Of a stretch of DNA of 64,000 nt, positions 36,701 through 44,984 are shown piece by piece. The stretch is from Flavisolibacter nicotianae (GTDB taxonomy: Bacteria > Bacteroidota > Bacteroidia > Chitinophagales > Chitinophagaceae), in assembly GCF_003628535.1 (NCBI RefSeq), contig NZ_RBCI01000002.1, positions 496,001 to 560,000 on the forward strand, written 5' to 3'. The first letter of the stretch is position 1, and every line of letters begins with the position of its first letter. The position numbers were made by a program, and so were the translations under genes. Under the pieces are notes generated by a model. It was given only the letters and a program-made list of their open reading frames with translations. It did not search any database and was not told the DNA's origin.

Positions 36701-38850
36701 TTAATAGCACCACGCCGGTTGTTACAACCTATATCAACAGCTATGTATACATAGGCAGCGAATTGCAGTACATTGGTTTTGAAGAAGGCAGGATTCGGGT
36801 GATGCAGGATGTTTCTCAAAACAATGGTTTTGATTACTTGACATTGAGTGGAAACCTTACACTTCCCAACGGGAAAAAAGGTGTCTTCGATTACTACTTA
36901 CGCGATTATCAGCAAAACGTGCGAATGATTTTGACGGAAGAAACGCATGTGGGCTCAAATATCTGTACCATGGAAATGGCAAGAGCATCCGGCGAGGAGG
37001 GCCTCTTTGGTCAAAGCGGAGCTGCGAACGAAGTGGTTACGAGCCGTTTTCCCGTTGCGGATATACCAGGACAAACTTCGGGTGCTGGCTGGCAAAATCC
37101 AGACATTGGCAGTCAGGTCAGCCGGTTGGGCAATTTGACAGGTAAACGAATGGGGCCAAATGCCTTGCTTAAGGTGATGGGGGGCGATGAGGTCAGCGCC
37201 ACGGTGCAGTATTATTACAGAGACCCGGCGACGACCAGCGGTGTTACTGAAAGCTTGCTCAACGATGTATTAAATTCTCTTGTGAAAGCTATTACCGGTA
37301 GCACCGTAACAGGTGGAGTGACCAGCGAGGGTGCTACCACTGTCAGCAATACCCTGGGCTCGTCTTATCCGTTTTCTAACGCTGTTTCTCCGTATGGAAA
37401 CGAAACCACTAACCCGTTACCCAAAGCCTATCTGACGATTTTGTTTTTTGACGAGCGGTTTCAATTTGTATCCGAGGGTAGCACGTTTGTGCGGGTACAG
37501 CAGGCGGGCAGTGGCGCACCCGCTCTTGTACTGCCCAATATCCGGGCGCCGAAGAATGGTTACTGTTATGTTTACCTCTCTAACGCCAGCAACGAGCCGG
37601 TATATTTCGACGGGTTTCGTGTGACACACAATAGGGGCCGCATCATTGAGGAAAACCATTATTATGCGTATGGATTAAAGATAGCGGGGTTATCATCGCG
37701 TAAAATAGGAGATCTGGCTGAAGGGAAATTAGACAATCAATACCTCTACCAAGGAACCTTTTCTGAATTAGATGAAGATTTAGGCTGGCAGGATTTCACT
37801 CTTCGAAATTATGATCCACAGATAGGTAGGTGGGTGCAGCAGGATCCTTTTCATCAGTTTGCTTCTCCTTACTTAGGTATGGGCGCCGATCCAATAAATG
37901 GTATTGATCCGAGTGGCGGTATAATATTTCCTCCCGGAGGTGTATTAATTAAGACCGGTGCGGAGGTTGTAAGTAAAGTAATGCCAGGCATCACCATCAC
38001 GACTAAGATTGTATCGAAGACTAATTCACTAGGATCAAAAGTTGGGAGCCTTGTAAAAGCACTTCTTCCGGTATCAAGAGTAGCTGTTAATGTGGCGGAG
38101 TCTGTTTGCGTAGGCTGCGCAGAGTTGAACAAGGTCAAAGCTCACAACTGGCGAGAGCCAACTGTAAAGTTTCCTCAAACTTTCATGCAATCAGCAGATA
38201 TGTCTCCTCTTGCTCAGCAGAGAATACAAGATTGGACAGAGTTTCATGAACGAAACTCCGCTTTTCAAAAGGCAACAATAGATCCACTAGCCGTGCAGGC
38301 TTCGTTACCAATACTTAACTTTACAAAGGAAGCAGTGCAATCACCACTGCGCAACAGTGTCGGCCTGATTGAAAGCATAAAGGACGGTAATGGTTGGAAA
38401 GCAGCTGGTTTTGGTGTGCTGTTAATGATGGATGTTTCGGCATTGAGAGGTGGTGGTGAGGTAGTTGAAGGGGGTGCGGCAGCATTAGCGAAAGCATGGC
38501 AGGGCAAAGGAGCATATCCTGGAGTGGATGCATGGCGAAATATTACACTGAAAGAAGGGACGATAATTGTTGGGGGATTGCCTGGTCAGTCAGAATATTA
38601 TACTACACTAAGTGGACTAAATAGGTCAGGATTTTCGCAATCAAATCTATGGGAAGGATTGCAAGTTCAACCTCATCCGCTATGGGGCCCAAGAAAAAGT
38701 GTAGGAATATACCGTGTAAAAAAAACTACTCAGGCTGCATTTGGTACTACATATGCCAATCCGCAGTTTGGGGCAGGGGGATTGCCTCAAATATTTGTCC
38801 CTAAATATCAAAATAATCTAGAGCTTATCTCAACTATGCAATTAAAATGA
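33733..38850 (+). CDS. DUF6443 / RHS-repeat polymorphic toxin
   Basis: 1705 residues with a signal peptide (to about 26). An Ig/PKD-like stretch is followed by DUF6443 (about 130-185, TTYMDGLGRTIQKVS), many YD repeats, and the RHS core near 1330-1395 (LRNYDPQIGRWVQQDPFHQF, GIDPSGG). The core marks the end of the shell; what follows is the variable payload. The last 130 residues (LKEGTIIVGGLPGQS, VGIYRVKKTTQ, NPQFGAGGLPQIFVP) show the motif order of TNT-type NAD-glycohydrolase or ADP-ribosyltransferase-like toxins; this is a weak match made by eye. The downstream gene overlaps by 4 nt and is the likely immunity partner. Confidence 0.88.
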   Translation: MHYRYFLHICLLFSLCFLGAATLQGQSNWNPAHSIGSVTSVYQYNASQTPTQLVEVYPAAIPNTGLSYQWYSSLTPDDESFNPISGAQSSSYTFSGPLPQTTYFRRRTRIDATGDFLFSNIVKIQLVSVNWEDRNYLREHTVRINGITTWLSVDALPVGDKLQTTTYMDGLGRTIQKVSRETATPAQANGLWGDVVQFSLFDALGREPEQYLAYTTTNQSGRFKATPKDEQIQYFQALYNETKSFSQIAFENSPLNRVKNVKLPGYSWNTSSGNTAGYEVNTIDDKVQLFAVSYTTGSAPIYGGTYPAGVLYKYSTTDKDNNRVIEFSNKAGQLILKKVQLDNVPVDAYKGWICTYNVYDDFGRLRYQLQPEAVKYLDEHNWSFAGADGTRVLNEFCFQYQFDEKGRNTWKKAPGAEPLFMIYDSRDRVVFVQDGNQRLKSPAEWTTTLYDELDRPVITTLYRTTKSINELQGAVASGNNSPVSVTTPGEAINDLVVDSRDPLVTQYKARNTIEFVQDFASNTGDEFTAEIDPAATGAPSLITAGVYQNPISSSDLNNSAVSTIIKFQFYDNYAFAGVKPFDVNFDNISAYSSSDPNVQPIAVTQRTTGFLTGSKVRILGTAQFLTSTSYYDDRGDQIQSLEDNLKAGKDVVTFQYHFDGRVLSSYSKHTTIGTGYSSFGVLTKNNFDKIGRISSIEKKWGNNNFKTIAAYTYDDMGKLKMKRLDPGYTGSGKNELEALTYSYNLQGNLTGINKDYALKTPSKYNKWSNFFGFYLGYDNRDGVFSSANLNGQAAGQLWTTQGDDQQRRYDYTYDNAGRLVKAIFTERQTANDAWNSQKLDFSVTGTDNGKIRYDLNGNLLSMIQKGFTLSNATPVELDNLQYTYAQFSNKLLKVADLSTTIGQNNGKAGDFKDGSNGSDNDYDYDANGNLIMDLNKDAYTLPQSTQTGKQPGIKYNFLDKPEEVIIAGKGTIRFVYDADGNKLQKLFIPVNSTTPVVTTYINSYVYIGSELQYIGFEEGRIRVMQDVSQNNGFDYLTLSGNLTLPNGKKGVFDYYLRDYQQNVRMILTEETHVGSNICTMEMARASGEEGLFGQSGAANEVVTSRFPVADIPGQTSGAGWQNPDIGSQVSRLGNLTGKRMGPNALLKVMGGDEVSATVQYYYRDPATTSGVTESLLNDVLNSLVKAITGSTVTGGVTSEGATTVSNTLGSSYPFSNAVSPYGNETTNPLPKAYLTILFFDERFQFVSEGSTFVRVQQAGSGAPALVLPNIRAPKNGYCYVYLSNASNEPVYFDGFRVTHNRGRIIEENHYYAYGLKIAGLSSRKIGDLAEGKLDNQYLYQGTFSELDEDLGWQDFTLRNYDPQIGRWVQQDPFHQFASPYLGMGADPINGIDPSGGIIFPPGGVLIKTGAEVVSKVMPGITITTKIVSKTNSLGSKVGSLVKALLPVSRVAVNVAESVCVGCAELNKVKAHNWREPTVKFPQTFMQSADMSPLAQQRIQDWTEFHERNSAFQKATIDPLAVQASLPILNFTKEAVQSPLRNSVGLIESIKDGNGWKAAGFGVLLMMDVSALRGGGEVVEGGAAALAKAWQGKGAYPGVDAWRNITLKEGTIIVGGLPGQSEYYTTLSGLNRSGFSQSNLWEGLQVQPHPLWGPRKSVGIYRVKKTTQAAFGTTYANPQFGAGGLPQIFVPKYQNNLELISTMQLK

Positions 38851-39227
38851 TGTATTTAAATCAGACTAATGGTGCTTTAAAAATCGATGATTTGCAAATC
38901 ACTCCAAAGTCATTAAAGAATGAATTTAAAAAATATTCATATAAGGAATATAAAAACGGAGATTACACTATATATTCCTTCTGTGATATGGAGAATGGTG
39001 AAAGCACCCTATCATTAATGTTTAAAAATGAAAAGTTGTTTTCAATAAATATTGGTGTAGGTAAAAAATATGTATTTCCTCACTATAGAATTACTAATGA
39101 AGAAAAGAATATGCTTTACAAAAGGTTAAGGTTAATAGGTGGAGGTAGATCTTATAATTGGGGGTGTGTTGAAATGAGCGAGGATTCTAAGGGTGGTATA
39201 ATATCAATATCTATAAAATATAACTAG
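38847..39227 (+). CDS. candidate immunity protein for the RHS toxin
   Basis: 126 residues, no signal peptide, so cytoplasmic. Starts inside the stop of the RHS gene (ATGA overlap). It is strongly AT-rich, unlike the shell part of the toxin gene, as is common for the exchangeable toxin/immunity ends. Mixed alpha/beta; family not recognised. The role is inferred from position, size and location only. Confidence 0.65.
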   Translation: MMYLNQTNGALKIDDLQITPKSLKNEFKKYSYKEYKNGDYTIYSFCDMENGESTLSLMFKNEKLFSINIGVGKKYVFPHYRITNEEKNMLYKRLRLIGGGRSYNWGCVEMSEDSKGGIISISIKYN

Positions 39228-39231
39228 AACT

Positions 39232-40042
39232 GGTCTCATAAATGGATTGAGTAGTTTTGTGGGATGAGATCTACAGACAAACAATGGGAAAAGATGCAAG
39301 ATCTTGTTCCTTACGGCTCTGTCAGAAGTGAAGGCAAGGGCCGCCCTTAGCGAAATGAACGTTAAGTGCCGGAAGGTATTCTGTGGATTGTGAAAACGGG
39401 TGCCTGCTTGCTGGATTTACCCAAAGAATATCCGCCGTATAAGACCTGTCGTCGCAGGTTCCAGCAGTGGGTGGATGTTGATGTCTTTGACAAAATAATT
39501 GAAGCATTAGCCCGTGATCTTCAGGAGCGCGGTGGCATCGATATGAGTGAGTTTTTATCGACTACACCTTCTCAATTGCCAAAAGGGGGATTTATGTGCG
39601 AAAGATTAAACGCGGTAAAGGCACCAAGTTCATGGCAACTACGGACGTTGATGGTGGTGTTAGTATTTCTGTTTCGATCAAATTTGCAGACCTCATGAAA
39701 TCACTTTAGTGGGAACAGCCCTGCAGGAAAGCTTTGCCAAGAAACTGCAGGAAAAGCTCATTGGTTACAGGCTTGCGGCAGTGATTCGCTGGACAAGCGC
39801 TTGGCAGAAAAGGCGTTGAGCTGATTGAGCCGCATAAAAGTAACAGAGGCAAGCCGAAAACCTAGGACGAACGAAAGCTTCGGCGCTACAGACAAAAGTG
39901 GAAAATAGAACGCTACTTTGCCTGGTTTAACAGCTATCGAAGATGTGTAGTGCGGTACGAGTACGAAGAACAAAACTTTAAAGCCGCCAATGCTACTGGC
40001 TAGTGCAATGTTCTGCTAAAGTCTTACTTCCATTTAAGAGTT
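39232..40042 (+). mobile_element. decayed IS5-family insertion sequence
   Basis: Imperfect terminal inverted repeats GGTCTCATAAATGGA (39232-39246) and TTCCATTTAAGAGTT (40028-40042). Inside, transposase fragments in several frames: EGILWIVKTGACLLDLPKEY and TCRRRFQQWVD (39370-39480), KRGKGTKFMAT-like (about 39610), then WKIERYFAWFN and RYEYEEQNF (39900-39980). Stops and shifts interrupt all of it. About 811 bp, a usual size for this group. It landed directly after the immunity gene. Confidence 0.75.
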
Positions 40043-40079
40043 CGCTTGTAATTAGCCTATCGCAACCAATATTATTCTT

Positions 40080-41006
40080 ATGAATAAGGTTCTACTTTTT
40101 ACTGCTTATCTTCTTTTTTTTGTTTCTTGCCAACCAGCTTCCACCCCTCAAACTGAAATGTTTGATAAGGGATATAAATTAGTGCCGCAGCTGTTAGGCG
40201 GCATGGCTTACAAGTATGACATCGATAGCGAAACGCTAGTTGAAACGGTAATCGATGGCAAGGAAATTCAGAACCTGAGTCAGTCTTCATTTGGTATTTT
40301 ATATCAAATAGCAAGGGATAGTTTGGGTAATCTTTCGGTTCGAATGAGTTTTGATAAAATACATAGTCATATAAAAAACGGTGCTGTAGACTCTGAACTG
40401 GATGCACAAAATGCTTCTTTTTCTCTTAATCCAGTGGAGAAGATATTGGGAGCATTAAAATTGAAATCTATAACTGGCAAGCTATCGCCTAAGGGTGAAA
40501 TTCTGGAGGTCAATGGATATCAATCCGTAGGAGAAGAGTTATTGAAAAATATTGATCCAAACGATGGTCCTACAAGAGAAATGGCAAAACAACAATGGGA
40601 GCAGATAAGCCAGGAGGTGGTAAGAAAAAACATAAAACAGTTCTTTTGCACGTTTCCTGACTCTCTTGTTTATGTCGGTGATAGTTGGCGGCAAGAAACA
40701 ACAGAAGATAGTTTGCTAGGCTTAAGGTTTACTAACACCTGCACGCTACAAGATATGTATGGCGAAATGGCGTTAATTGCTGTGAAAGGTAGCTTGGAAA
40801 GTAAAGGTGGCATGACCAATTTATTGGGATATGATGTTATTTCTGATCTACATCGAGAGCAAAACGGCACCTATTCAATAAATGCAAAAACAGGATTGGT
40901 TGTCAGAAGTCAATTAACCTCTATCATGAAAGGCACAATGAAGATACAGGGAAGAGAAGTGCCTTTAATGATAAAGCGCAAATTTGAGCTAAAACGCCGT
41001 GGATAA
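40080..41006 (+). CDS. DUF6263-like lipoprotein
   Basis: 308 residues, with a lipoprotein signal and Cys in LFFVSCQPA. The body resembles DUF6263 proteins of Bacteroidota: a beta-rich fold with TGKLSPKGEILEVNGY, FPDSLVYVGDSWRQE and VVRSQLTSIMKGTMKIQG. Probably on the periplasmic face of a membrane; function unknown. No close neighbours on its strand. Confidence 0.75.
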   Translation: MNKVLLFTAYLLFFVSCQPASTPQTEMFDKGYKLVPQLLGGMAYKYDIDSETLVETVIDGKEIQNLSQSSFGILYQIARDSLGNLSVRMSFDKIHSHIKNGAVDSELDAQNASFSLNPVEKILGALKLKSITGKLSPKGEILEVNGYQSVGEELLKNIDPNDGPTREMAKQQWEQISQEVVRKNIKQFFCTFPDSLVYVGDSWRQETTEDSLLGLRFTNTCTLQDMYGEMALIAVKGSLESKGGMTNLLGYDVISDLHREQNGTYSINAKTGLVVRSQLTSIMKGTMKIQGREVPLMIKRKFELKRRG

Positions 41007-41194
41007 CATCAATATCATTTATTTAAATGTCAAATTTATTTTGTGTTTTTTGAAAGCCAATGCGGCGTTTTTGCTATTGAAATCCTCTTAATGCCGCATA
41101 GATTCAAGCTAAAATAGTTGGATCAAATAGAGTATAAATAGCTTATCCAAAAATTATTAAATGATAAATAAATAAAGAAGATTTAAAACGTCTT

Positions 41195-41290
41195 TTATGC
41201 AAATTTCGTGCAGGTGGAAAATGCAAAAAGGTTACAATGATTGTAACCGTTAATCTTCTTATGGATCTTGAGGGACCTGAACATTTTGGG
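41195..41290 (-). other. tRNA 3'-end-like fragment with hairpin (possible att remnant)
   Basis: On the minus strand the 41262-41282 segment reads GTTCAGGTCCCTCAAGATCC plus A, matching the 3' end of the tRNA at 53148 at about 16 of 21 positions. A GGTTAC/GTAACC hairpin (41230-41248) and TGCAAATTTCGTGCA (41198-41212) follow in the same order and spacing as at 53081-53140. The rest of 41007-41852 holds no gene. Confidence 0.45.
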
Positions 41291-41852
41291 TTAAGTCGTT
41301 ATTTATCGCTATTGACACGTGCAAATTTCAAATGCATAATAGGAGGGGTGAACGCCCTGAATGATCCGCCGTTTCGGCTCGTTTTGAAAATGATTTCATG
41401 GGTAATCGGCTTTCCTTAATAGAAAAATTTCCAGGTTCAAAAATCCATAAATTCACGACCAAAATATATTTTCGGTCGCATTGCGTGTTTCTGCCATTGA
41501 TGTTCAATCAGGTAGATAAGGAGTTCAATTCCATCCATGCCGTTTTTCGACCTGTTTGCGAAAAAAAATAAATTAAATTTCTTTTTTTTGTGTTGATGTG
41601 TTAATTTGATGGTTGTTTGTCTCTGTTTGCAAACCACCCCAAACCCTGCAGGCCAGTTTTATCCAGTATTTTAACTGAACACCTTTCCACCGTTCCTATT
41701 TGCTTTCTCTTTACAACCGTGTCCTTTCAAAGCTGTCCTTTCTGTTTGGCCGTATAAACAGAAAAGAAGGGATTTGCATTACTTGGAGAAAATGTGCGCA
41801 TTGTTCTGCAACCCATGGTGAAATTTCGACCTACAGTTTAATATTTTATGCC

Positions 41853-42794
41853 ATGATTAATCGTAGAAACTTCTTGGTAAAGTTTACTATGGCTGTTGGT
41901 GCTGTTTCTGTTTTGCGACCTTTTAATGTTTTTGCCGATGCCGGCACTAAACATCCGGTTCTGCCAGGCACCGATGTGATGACCATTTTACATACAGCCA
42001 ATATAAAAGGCCAATGGGCCGCTTTAGGGATTGGTGAAGCGATGGCAGGCCTGGGTGGTCTGCAAAATATTTCTCAGAAAATAACAGAACTAAAAAAAGA
42101 AGTGCCTTCAATCCTGGTGATTGACGCCGGTAACATGACCGGCCGCCGTCAGACAAATGAAGAACGGCTCCTGATTTATAAAAAGGCATCTCGTGCCGGA
42201 TATGATGTGATTGTGCCCGGCAGAACGGATTTGGTTAATGGTGCAGGCTCCCTTGCGGAGTTGGTAAAGGAAAATAATTTACACGTTATTTTGGCTGATT
42301 ACCCATCAACAACGGAAGGTGCTTTATTGCCTTATTCAGTCGTCAGAAAAGGCAAAACCAGGATCGGCATAATCAATGCAGGACAGACTGCTTTAAAAGG
42401 TGTTCAATCGACATCAATTTTACAGGCCTCCGGTGTATTAAACCAAACAGCGCGGCGGTTGCGGTCAGCAAAAAAATGCACATTAGTCATTTGTGTTGTT
42501 CAATCTTCCAGCCAAAAATGCTTAGAGTTGGCTTGCCTTTCTGATGGTATTGATGTGGTGGTTAGCGCTGCAGACAAAACTTCCCTGCACAATACGCAAA
42601 TCGTACGAAATAAATCCAATCATGAAGTGATCATTAGTTATGCCGGTGCAAAAGGTGCAATGATGAGCCGCATGGACCTTACTTTCAATGAGAATGGCGA
42701 AAAGATAAAGGTCGCGTCAACGGCAATCTTTGCCGGTGCCGGAAACGAAACATATGCCAGTATTTTAAAGAGACATGCTGTGTACAACGCTTAA
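41853..42794 (+). CDS. exported 5'-nucleotidase-like protein lacking metal ligands
   Basis: 313 residues from ATG 41853; a longer frame upstream is not protein-like. The N-terminus MINRRNFLVKFTMAVGAV is Tat-like. The body follows the calcineurin-like 5'-nucleotidase order: ILHTANIKGQ (usually HTNDxHG), GLGGLQNI, LVIDAGNMTGRR (usually DAGD), AGYDVIVPGRTDL (usually GNHE). The Asp and His metal ligands are absent, so it is probably not an active phosphoesterase. It heads a set with GNAT, DUF6916 and tail-collar genes. Confidence 0.75.
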   Translation: MINRRNFLVKFTMAVGAVSVLRPFNVFADAGTKHPVLPGTDVMTILHTANIKGQWAALGIGEAMAGLGGLQNISQKITELKKEVPSILVIDAGNMTGRRQTNEERLLIYKKASRAGYDVIVPGRTDLVNGAGSLAELVKENNLHVILADYPSTTEGALLPYSVVRKGKTRIGIINAGQTALKGVQSTSILQASGVLNQTARRLRSAKKCTLVICVVQSSSQKCLELACLSDGIDVVVSAADKTSLHNTQIVRNKSNHEVIISYAGAKGAMMSRMDLTFNENGEKIKVASTAIFAGAGNETYASILKRHAVYNA

Positions 42795-42823
42795 AACTGT
42801 AGATAATTCTTGATACATTTTTT

Positions 42824-43402
42824 ATGGTACTGAAACTATCTGATCCTTTACTTCATCTCCGCACCATCAACGCCACTGATGAAGAAAGCTTATGTCAGAT
42901 CTATTCTAGCACACGAACGGAAGAACTGGATCAATTAACCGATTGGACGGCAACCCAGAAAAACGTCTTTCTGCGATCGCAGTTTGTGGCGCAGCATGCC
43001 TATTATCAGAACAACTACAAAGGTGCCCATTTTTGGGTGATTGAATACGGGTCTCAAATCATTGGGCGCTTGTACCTTGACACACATTACGAAGGCACAA
43101 GCATCCGCATCATCGACATCGCTCTTTTGCCGGAATGGAGAAACCGCGGCATCGGGAAAAGGATATTAATGGATGTGTTGGATTTGGCCAAAAGCATGGG
43201 TAGCAGCGTAACCATTCATGTGGAAAGCTTTAATCCGGCGATGAAGCTGTATGAAAGATTGGGGTTCGTATTGGTAAGCAAGACAAACGGTGTCTACCAT
43301 TTATTCGAGTGGAAAGCCACGTCTCCGGTTACCCGGCAAAACATCACAAGTAAACAACAGGCAAGCCATGACAGTCGCACTACAGCATTTAACGGCCGCT
43401 GA
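42824..43402 (+). CDS. GNAT-family N-acetyltransferase
   Basis: 192 residues. The acetyl-CoA loop is RNRGIGKRIL after the strand IIDIALLPEW, and the end of the domain is FNPAMKLYERLGFVLVSK. Overlaps the next gene (43368) by 35 nt, so translation is linked. Such GNAT genes recur beside tail-collar genes in Bacteroidota; the acetylated target is unknown. Confidence 0.88.
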   Translation: MVLKLSDPLLHLRTINATDEESLCQIYSSTRTEELDQLTDWTATQKNVFLRSQFVAQHAYYQNNYKGAHFWVIEYGSQIIGRLYLDTHYEGTSIRIIDIALLPEWRNRGIGKRILMDVLDLAKSMGSSVTIHVESFNPAMKLYERLGFVLVSKTNGVYHLFEWKATSPVTRQNITSKQQASHDSRTTAFNGR

Positions 43403-43673
43403 CTTTCAGTCGCAAATCGGAAACGATTTTTTTATCCATTTTTCGACTGGCGTCTTGGCTGCGGCACAATTGGACAAAGTTGTGGACTTACCCGCTTATC
43501 CGAACCTGGAGCGTAAGCCTTTTTCCATTCTGCTGCAAACCACCCAAAAAGATCGTTATTACCCGCAGGCAATTTATACCCTTGAGCAAGCCGCTTTGGG
43601 TCGTATGCAGATTTTCCTGGTGCCTGTCGGGCGCAACGAGAAGGGCGTGCAGTACGAAGCTGTCTTCTCTTAG
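43368..43673 (+). CDS. DUF6916-like small protein
   Basis: 101 residues from ATG 43368. Pattern LTAADFQSQIGNDFFI, FSILLQTTQKDRYYPQAIY and MQIFLVPVGR, QYEAVFS, as in the DUF6916 family, which is found with tail-collar proteins. No signal peptide or membrane segment. Function unknown. Its start lies inside the GNAT gene. Confidence 0.75.
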   Translation: MTVALQHLTAADFQSQIGNDFFIHFSTGVLAAAQLDKVVDLPAYPNLERKPFSILLQTTQKDRYYPQAIYTLEQAALGRMQIFLVPVGRNEKGVQYEAVFS

Positions 43674-43908
43674 GATGGCGAAATTGGCCTGGTGTCATTG
43701 CTAAGTAGACTGGTTGTTCAATATCGCTGGCGGAGCTTTCTTTCAGGTATGGAATAAGCGAAGTAAAAGGTAAACCGAATAACGGTTTGTCAACATCAGA
43801 GAGCGGTTGAAATGTTTGGTCAGGTAAACAGCATGGAACGACATTGATGTTGCCATCAATCGGCTTTGTGAACATGTGTATTCATTCATTCAATAAAAAG
43901 TTCTTTAT

Positions 43909-44415
43909 ATGGCACAACCCTACGTAGGTGAAATACGAATGTTTGCCGGTAATTTTGCACCTGCCGGCTGGATGTTTTGTGAAGGGCAACTGCTTCCCAT
44001 TTCCGAAAATGAAACGCTTTTTCAGCTGATCGGAACGACCTACGGCGGCGACGGACAATCAACCTTTGCGCTGCCAGATTTAAGGGGCCGCGTACCGATT
44101 CACCAAGGCAATGGTTTTATTCTGGCTGAGACGGGAGGAGCCGAAGAAATTACCTTAACAGTTAGCCAGATTCCTGCACATGCGCATGTGCCCCTTGCTA
44201 ATTCTGGCAATGGCACCAGCTCAGATCCTGCCAATAATTTTTGGGCTGCACAACCGGCCCTTTTACAATATTCCGGTCCGGGTACCGCCAATGTTAATTT
44301 GCCGGCCAATGCGCTTGCCTCTACCGGGGGAAGCCAGCCACACACGAATTTTCAGCCTTACTTATGTGTGGATTTTATCATCTCACTATTCGGAATTTTT
44401 CCTTCTCCGACATGA
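43909..44415 (+). CDS. tail-collar domain protein 1 (microcystin-dependent protein family)
   Basis: 168 residues. Phage tail-collar fold with EIRMFAGNFAPAGWMFCEGQ, LLPISENETLFQLIGTTYGG, FALPDLRGRVPIHQG, and GGSQPHTNFQPYLCVDFII at the end. No signal peptide. First of three tandem paralogues about 50 and 14 nt apart, so one transcript. Family proteins are trimeric in phage; their role in bacterial chromosomes is not known. Confidence 0.92.
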   Translation: MAQPYVGEIRMFAGNFAPAGWMFCEGQLLPISENETLFQLIGTTYGGDGQSTFALPDLRGRVPIHQGNGFILAETGGAEEITLTVSQIPAHAHVPLANSGNGTSSDPANNFWAAQPALLQYSGPGTANVNLPANALASTGGSQPHTNFQPYLCVDFIISLFGIFPSPT

Positions 44416-44463
44416 TATTTTACAGATCATAAAACAATTACACACATCATAAAATTTTCTGCA

Positions 44464-44970
44464 ATGGCCGAACCTTTTTTAAGTGAAATCAGAATAATGT
44501 CCTTTTCCTTTGCTCCTAAAGGATGGGCACTATGCAATGGACAATTGTTGCCCATAAACCAAAACCAGGCATTGTTTTCATTGCTGGGCACAACCTTTGG
44601 CGGAGACGGAAGAGTTAATTTTGCGCTGCCCGATTTGCGTGGGCGGGTGCCGATTCATGTTGGAAGTGGTCATACCTTGGGCGAGCGTAGTGGGGAACAG
44701 GGTCATACGTTAACGATCCAGGAACTGCCTACACACGCACACAGCGCCAATGCTATAAGCAATACAACGGCAGACCAGCAATATCCCTCAACCACTACAT
44801 ACTGGGCCAGTGGGGGCTCTTTTGCCGGTTTTCACCAAAACTCCAATACCCAAATGGACGCGGGAATTATTTTGCCCACCGGTGGAAGCCAGGCGCACCT
44901 GAATATGCAGCCTTTCCTGACGCTGAATGCGTGTATAGCCCTTCAGGGAATATTTCCTTCGCCTAACTAA
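44464..44970 (+). CDS. tail-collar domain protein 2
   Basis: 168 residues, same layout as its neighbours: EIRIMSFSFAPKGWALCNGQ, LFSLLGTTFGGDGRVNFALP, GGSQAHLNMQPFLTLNACIA. The variable middle (HTLGERSGEQGHTLTIQELP then a Ser/Thr/Ala-rich stretch) differs from the other two, as expected for a part that contacts a ligand. Confidence 0.92.
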   Translation: MAEPFLSEIRIMSFSFAPKGWALCNGQLLPINQNQALFSLLGTTFGGDGRVNFALPDLRGRVPIHVGSGHTLGERSGEQGHTLTIQELPTHAHSANAISNTTADQQYPSTTTYWASGGSFAGFHQNSNTQMDAGIILPTGGSQAHLNMQPFLTLNACIALQGIFPSPN

Positions 44971-44984
44971 TAAATTTCAGAAAC

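Noticed and set aside
41237-41419. 60-residue open frame
   Set aside because: Lies over the tRNA-like fragment and hairpin; not protein-like.
43680-43875. Minus-strand open frame between DUF6916 and the first collar gene
   Set aside because: Unrecognised, opposite to the operon, and continues antisense into the DUF6916 gene.
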